A stretch of 64,000 nt of DNA from Sarcophilus harrisii (taxonomy: Eukaryota; Chordata; Mammalia; Dasyuromorphia; Dasyuridae), in the NCBI RefSeq assembly GCF_902635505.1, contig NC_045427.1, positions 56,446,539 to 56,510,538 on the forward strand, written 5' to 3'. The position numbers and the translations under genes were made by a program. The notes under the pieces are model-generated. The model did not search any database. It saw nothing but the letters and a program-made list of their open reading frames with translations, and was not told the origin of the DNA. Shown piece after piece: positions 60,290 to 64,000 of this stretch. How positions within the stretch are numbered: the first letter of the stretch is position 1; each line of letters starts with the position of its first letter.

Positions 60290-60660
60290 ATATTCAGATA
60301 TACAAACATTCAGAGAAGCTTCTTTGTGTGTTTGGAAACAAAAAAAATTAGAAAACTGTGGATGGCCATCGATTGAGGAAATGACCTAACGTTGTAATTT
60401 ATTAAATGTAATCGAATACTATCGTGTTATGAGAAGGAATGAATGGGAGATACTCAAAGAAATCCGGGAAGACTTTTATGAACTGAATGAATAATAGGAC
60501 CATAGGCGCAGAGTTGGACGAGGCTTCAGAGACCATCTATCCCTATGTGCTCATTGTACAATTGGCTCAGATGGAAGTAAACATCACTGGGGGAACAATC
60601 TGCACAATCACTCTAATTATACGAATGAAAACAATACTACCAGGAAGCCAAACTCAAGCT
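60290..60660 (+). mobile_element. Old L1 ORF2 end with an embedded MIR-like stretch
   Basis: 'ggatggccatcgattgagga' through 'gggaagacttttatgaactg' is the L1 ORF2 end. 'cataggcgcagagttggacg' onward resembles a MIR for about 100 bases, then L1-like sequence returns. 60660-61360 shows nothing recognised. Confidence 0.45.
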
Positions 60661-61364
60661 AATTGCATGACCAATCTTAGTTCCTTCTTCAGAGAAGTGT
60701 GTGTGTTCACACTCCCCGCAGTGTGTCAGCTGGGGTGGGGAGGCAAGCGCAGTGGTGGGCTCTGTCCTTGACACATTCAGGACATGGTCTGTGAAAGATA
60801 AGTTCAGAGGAGCCCTTGATAACAGTACGGAGAGAGATTTTATACTGGCCAAAAATATATTTTGCTGCCGGGTTTTTTGTTTTTTAATTGGCATAGTATA
60901 AAGTCTAAATGTAAACTAGGTAAGTGGAGAAAAAATGGTTGTTTCCTTAAATTTACCTTTTGTTCAGGTTCAAACTCATTTTCATGCTGAACCAGAAGGG
61001 TTGTGGGGAATGTCTTGCTCTGAGCGAGCCAGGTGGCTGGGACAGTTGTCATCTCCCTCATTTGCCATCCCACCTCCACCCGTGGTCCCACCTCTGGTCT
61101 TGCCATCATCCATAAAAGCCCATTTCCATGTCCATGACCTTTGAAATTCCTTCATCTGATCCCAAGCTACCAGATTCTTAGTCTCCCTCAGCCTTCCATT
61201 CCCCAGCTCTGTGAAACTCTGTGGAACCTCTGCCGCTGAACAGAGGGCTCACTCCCAGCTCCCACGGTCAGCACAGATGCAGGCGTTCATCCCTTTGCCG
61301 GGTTCCCCATAACTTTTGGACCTTTCGGATTCTGATCCAGAACTCCTTTAGGAGTCTATCCTCA

Positions 61365-61565
61365 TAGTCACGGCTAGGCGATTAGAGCACTGGACATGGA
61401 AGGTGACCTAAATTCAAAAACAGCCTCAGAGTGACCCTGTGCAAGTCTCTTCCCCCTCTTTGCCTCAGTTTCCTTATCTGTAAAATGAGGATAATAACTG
61501 TATCTGCTTCCCAGGGTTGTTGTGATGATCAAAAGATAATATCTGTAAGTGGGTGCACTACCTTC
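61365..61565 (+). mobile_element. MIR-type SINE
   Basis: Sense: 'gattagagcactggacatgg', 'tgcctcagtttccttatctg' and 'cagggttgttgtgatgatca', the MIR core and 3' half. Confidence 0.65.
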
Positions 61566-61779
61566 CCCTTATTCCATCACCTGTCTCTGCTTTTGTCCTC
61601 CTAAATATATATTTCCCCCCTAAAAAAAATAAAAATTTAAAAACATAAAAAAAACAAAAAAAAAATTTTCCCTCGCTGAGACCCGTAGTCACTCTACCCT
61701 TTTTCTTATTTCCCAGGGCGTCACTCTTTGAAATTGGCTAGTTACCCAGCTCGGTCATATACCCCCTTGTCCTATACCT

Positions 61780-61905
61780 TTTTTGGGGGGGCTGTGGAGA
61801 GACAATCGGGGTTGAGTGACTTGCTCAGGGTCACACAGCCAGGAAGTGTTGTGTCAGAGGCTGGATTTGAACTCAGGTATCCTTATTTTTATGGGAGGGG
61901 GAGGG
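61780..61905 (-). mobile_element. tRNA-type SINE
   Basis: Antisense: 'ttgagtgacttgctcagggt', 'cacacagccaggaagtgttg' and 'gaggctggatttgaactcag'. It lies immediately before the ENKD1 promoter motifs. A-rich low-complexity sequence precedes it at 61620-61665. Confidence 0.7.
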
Positions 61906-61934
61906 GTAGTGGTCAGAAGTGTTCTAGTCTTTGA

Positions 61935-62016
61935 ACTACAAATCCCAGAATCCATTGTGCTCCGGGATTTTTTCCCCCCCTTCCCCCTCAACCGGAAGCT
62001 GGTGTTGCTAGGCGAC
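61935..62016 (+). promoter_or_regulatory. ENKD1: ENKD1 promoter: ZNF143, ETS and RFX (X-box) motifs
   Basis: Three promoter motifs sit within 82 bases, about 390-470 bases upstream of the ENKD1 start. 'actacaaatcccagaatcca' (61935 on) closely fits the ZNF143/Staf site (ACTACAATTCCCAGAATGC). 'accggaag' at 61991-61998 is an ETS/GABPA site. 'gttgctaggcgac' at 62004-62016 is an imperfect RFX X-box (two half sites GTTGC and GCGAC). An X-box fits a gene for a centriole and cilium protein. The transcription start probably lies at about 62020-62080. Confidence 0.7.
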
Positions 62017-62390
62017 ACCAACTCCCGGTTGGGCCCTGGCAATGCAAAAGTGTGGACCTGGATGGTGACTAGATCGGTGCTAGGGCTGGTGCTGGTGACC
62101 CCCGAAGGAGGGATGGGGGCGATGGGAGGGCTGGCGGCCTGAATGTAGGACTGGCTTGGGTCCCTCCAAGAGCGGCGGGGCGGCGTAGGGGAAGGTGACC
62201 CCGGTCGGGGAGGGGACACTGGGGGAGGGGCCGACCGGGTGGGGAGAGAGCCAGACTCCTGTGGGGGGCGGGGCGGCGTGGGGGAAGGGAAGAAGAAGAG
62301 GCTGGCCAAGGAGCCCCGCCCCAGCCCCCAAACACTGACACGCCCTTCCACTTGCCCCTGCCCCCCCCCCCCCCCCCCGTTTTCTTCTAG

Positions 62391-62407
62391 CAGCAGAAGC
62401 CCCAGCC
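62391..62407 (+). other. ENKD1: ENKD1 5' UTR part of first coding exon
   Basis: The exon follows a long C tract and 'gttttcttctag' (AG at 62389-62390), a good splice acceptor, 17 bases before the ATG. This implies an upstream non-coding exon, most likely between the promoter motifs and 62100. The C18-20 tract at 62361-62378 doubles as the pyrimidine tract, and its length is uncertain. Confidence 0.65.
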
Positions 62408-62492
62408 ATGTGCGAGGGACCTTCCAAGATCTCGGGCCCCATCCCTCCTGATCCCACCCTGTTCCCCAACTACTACAAGCGCCCGGGCACAC
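62408..62492 (+). CDS. ENKD1: ENKD1 coding exon 1 (residues 1-28)
   Basis: Enkurin-domain-containing protein 1, a microtubule-binding protein of centrioles and cilia. As known for mammals, it promotes CP110 removal from the mother centriole so that cilia can form. The exon reads MCEGPSKISGPIPPDPTLFP then NYYKRPGT, nearly identical to the human start MCEGPSRISGPIPPDPTL. It ends in phase 1 at 'cacac|gtaagt'. The ATG has G at -3. The visible four exons give about 185 of the roughly 346 residues expected; the C-terminal enkurin domain lies beyond the window. Gene orientation relative to GFOD2 and C16orf86 agrees with human. Confidence 0.95.
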
Positions 62493-62639
62493 GTAAGTGG
62501 CTCAGCAGCGCCCCGCGAGGGGCGGGTGGGCAGGCGCGCCTGGCGGCAGGGAGCCCCAACCCTCCTCCCTGGCTGGCTCTGGGCTGATGCCACTCTGGCC
62601 GGGGAGCTAAAGCCCGATAAATAGCTGAGCCTCCCTTCT

Positions 62640-62815
62640 TTTGTAAAGTATGATGTTCTTTTAGGACGTGGCTAATATGGAAATGGGTATAATCTGTATC
62701 CGATCGCTCGCCTCAATATGAGGGGAGACAGAAAAAGAGGGAGACAATTTGGAACTCACAACTAAAAAACAAAATGTTAAATTGTTTTTATATGTAATGA
62801 AAGATAAACTTTAAA
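62640..62815 (+). mobile_element. L1 3' end relic (type C) in ENKD1 intron 1
   Basis: 'gggagacaatttggaactca' and 'tatatgtaatgaaagataaa' match the type C L1 3' end also seen at 8400-8800. Short and diverged; the only transposon recognised inside ENKD1. Confidence 0.5.
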
Positions 62816-62988
62816 GAGTAAAGTGGAAGTGGATATTAACATGTAGAACTGATCATGTAAAAAACATGATTTTTATGCCCCTGTTTCACAGGTGGTTGCA
62901 AGCAAAGTATTTTCCAGCCTTCAGAGCTGTTCTCTCTACCTGTGAGTTATGATTATTCTAGCACCGCCCCTCTCCTGCTTGCTTCCAG

Positions 62989-63159
62989 CCCGGAGCCTTG
63001 AAGGAAGTGCTCGGAAGCTAAGCCTGGAGCCTCCCTGGCAACCAGGTGCCCCCCTGGACCAGCCTGCTCCTCAAATTCACCCCGGATCCCAGCAGAGCCT
63101 GGTGGGAGTTCTGCTGCAGCTCCAGGAGGTCTCGTTGGGCAGCGAGCCGTTGCCCAGGA
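62989..63159 (+). CDS. ENKD1: ENKD1 coding exon 2
   Basis: Acceptor 'cctgcttgcttccag', donor 'cccagga|gtaagt'. The split codon C|CC gives Pro, then RSLEGSARKLSLEPPWQPGA, a proline-rich stretch, and LVGVLLQLQEVSLG, matching human GVGGVLLQLGGISLG. It leaves in phase 1. The Pro-rich part is poorly conserved, as expected for a linker. Confidence 0.92.
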
Positions 63160-63574
63160 GTAAGTGCTAAGAGCAGCAACCTGGGCCCCCTGGCACCAAG
63201 GAAGCTTCCCTTCCCCCACTGCCACTCACTTAGGCTTGGGGGGCATGGGATGGGAAGCCAGGAAGACCAAGCCCTCAGAGGGAGACAATAACAGACCCAT
63301 CCCCGGGTGAGGGCCACAGAATACGCCGGAGTCCAGAGCCAAGAGAACAGAGCCATCCATGGCCAACTCGCAGTGTAATTGGGCCAGTCACGGGGGGCAG
63401 AGCATGGTGAGAGGCAGCATTTCTAGGGGCCCAAGGCATCCATTTGATGTGGGACAAGTCAGGTGGCGACTTCCATAAAAGGAGGGGCTTGGACCAGCTG
63501 ATGTTCAAGAACTTAGGAAATTGTCAGGCCTCTGTACCCATGAGCAGGCCTGGCAGTGTCTCCCTGACCCACAG

Positions 63575-63747
63575 GGAAGGACCTAAAAAACCACGAGAAG
63601 GAGAACGTGAGGCGGATCCGGGAGATCCAGAAACGGTGCCAGGAGCAGGAGCGGGGACAAGACCACGGCCGGCCGAAGCCGCTCAAGGCCCTGTGGCGCT
63701 CACCCAAGTATGACAAAGTGGAGTCCCGGCTGAAGGCCAAGCTGCAG
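63575..63747 (+). CDS. ENKD1: ENKD1 coding exon 3
   Basis: Acceptor 'tgacccacag', donor 'ctgcag|gtaccc'. The split codon A|GG gives Arg, then KDLKNHEKENVRRIREIQKR, a charged helical segment, and KPLKALWRSPKYDKVESRLK, nearly identical to human. Leaves in phase 0. Confidence 0.95.
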
Positions 63748-63872
63748 GTACCCCCTCCCCCCGCCAGCTTCTGACCTCCTCTGCCTGGCTGGGCTGGGGC
63801 CAGGGGCTGCAGGGGGAGGAGGGAGGGCTTCGCTTGAGAGCCCGCCTGACGCAGTCCCTCTGCTTCCCCCAG

Positions 63873-64000
63873 GAGCCATCCCCTGCCTCTGTGCCAGAGC
63901 TGCCGGCTTTCCTGCGGGCTTATTCCCGCTGTGGGCCAGGGGTGCAGCCTCGCCGTGGGGCTTCCGCGGGCCCGGCTTTGCCCAGCACTGATGGCTCCCA
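63873..64000 (+). CDS. ENKD1: ENKD1 coding exon 4, cut by window end
   Basis: Acceptor 'ctgcttcccccag'. It reads EPSPASVPELPAFLRAYSRC then GPGVQPRRGASAGPALP, aligned with human EPGPASGTESAHFLRAHSRCGPG. Open to the last base of the window. Confidence 0.9.

Noticed and set aside
1-64000. Retroviral or LTR-type elements
   Set aside because: I looked for LTR pairs, primer-binding sites and gag, pol or env similarity and recognised none. The pyrimidine-rich stretches that first suggested LTRs (for example 44475-45725) fit L2 better.
1-64000. tRNA genes from the many tRNA-like segments
   Set aside because: All occur as heads of MIR or CORE-SINE elements with SINE bodies; none folds as an intact tRNA by eye.
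1-64000. CRISPR arrays, operons or bacterial-type systems
   Set aside because: The sequence is animal nuclear DNA with spliced genes; no regularly spaced repeats of that kind are present.

Overview
The window is vertebrate nuclear DNA, and the repeats point to a marsupial. It has several L1 lineages with distinct 3' ends, BovB- and RTE-type LINEs, a SINE that shares its tail with an RTE LINE, many tRNA-derived CORE/MIR-type SINEs, and old L2 and L3/CR1 pieces. I cannot name the species. No prokaryotic, organellar or CRISPR features were seen.

Three host genes can be read. Their order and strands match my recollection of human 16q22.1 (ENKD1, C16orf86, GFOD2), in inverted orientation. GFOD2 (+) contributes its two coding exons, 11148-11406 and 35065-35963. 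They join in phase to give 385 residues, the length I recall for human GFOD2. Its first, non-coding exon is not visible and probably lies upstream. C16orf86 (-) can be rebuilt as five exons between 49979 and 48007, all phase-consistent, giving 271 residues, inside a strong CpG island. ENKD1 (+) starts at 62408; four coding exons are visible, the last cut by the window end. Its upstream region carries close matches to ZNF143, ETS and RFX (X-box) sites, and its first coding exon follows a good splice acceptor, implying a non-coding first exon nearby.

Layout: 1-11080 is probably GFOD2 intron 1. 11407-35064 is GFOD2 intron 2, packed with LINEs. It holds a near-complete BovB split by an L1, and a long old L1 that carries two SINEs and a second L1 copy made only of the 5' end of the element. 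35964-47650 is the GFOD2 3' UTR followed by repeat-rich intergenic DNA. 47650-50360 is C16orf86 with its CpG island. 50360-61930 is the spacer between the divergent C16orf86 and ENKD1 starts, expanded by nested L2, RTE and L1 insertions and by a fresh-looking L1. It also contains a second CpG island (about 57400-58400) with no gene I can assign. 61930-64000 is the ENKD1 promoter and 5' half. Base composition shifts from AT-rich in the left three quarters to GC-rich around C16orf86 and ENKD1.

I found no new biological system. The points most worth following up are the ENKD1 promoter, the orphan CpG island, the missing catalytic residues in GFOD2, the 5'-end-only L1 just before the last GFOD2 exon, and the datable nested insertions. 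Repeat family names rest on remembered consensus sequences, and most repeat borders are good only to about 20-50 bases unless a target-site duplication is given.
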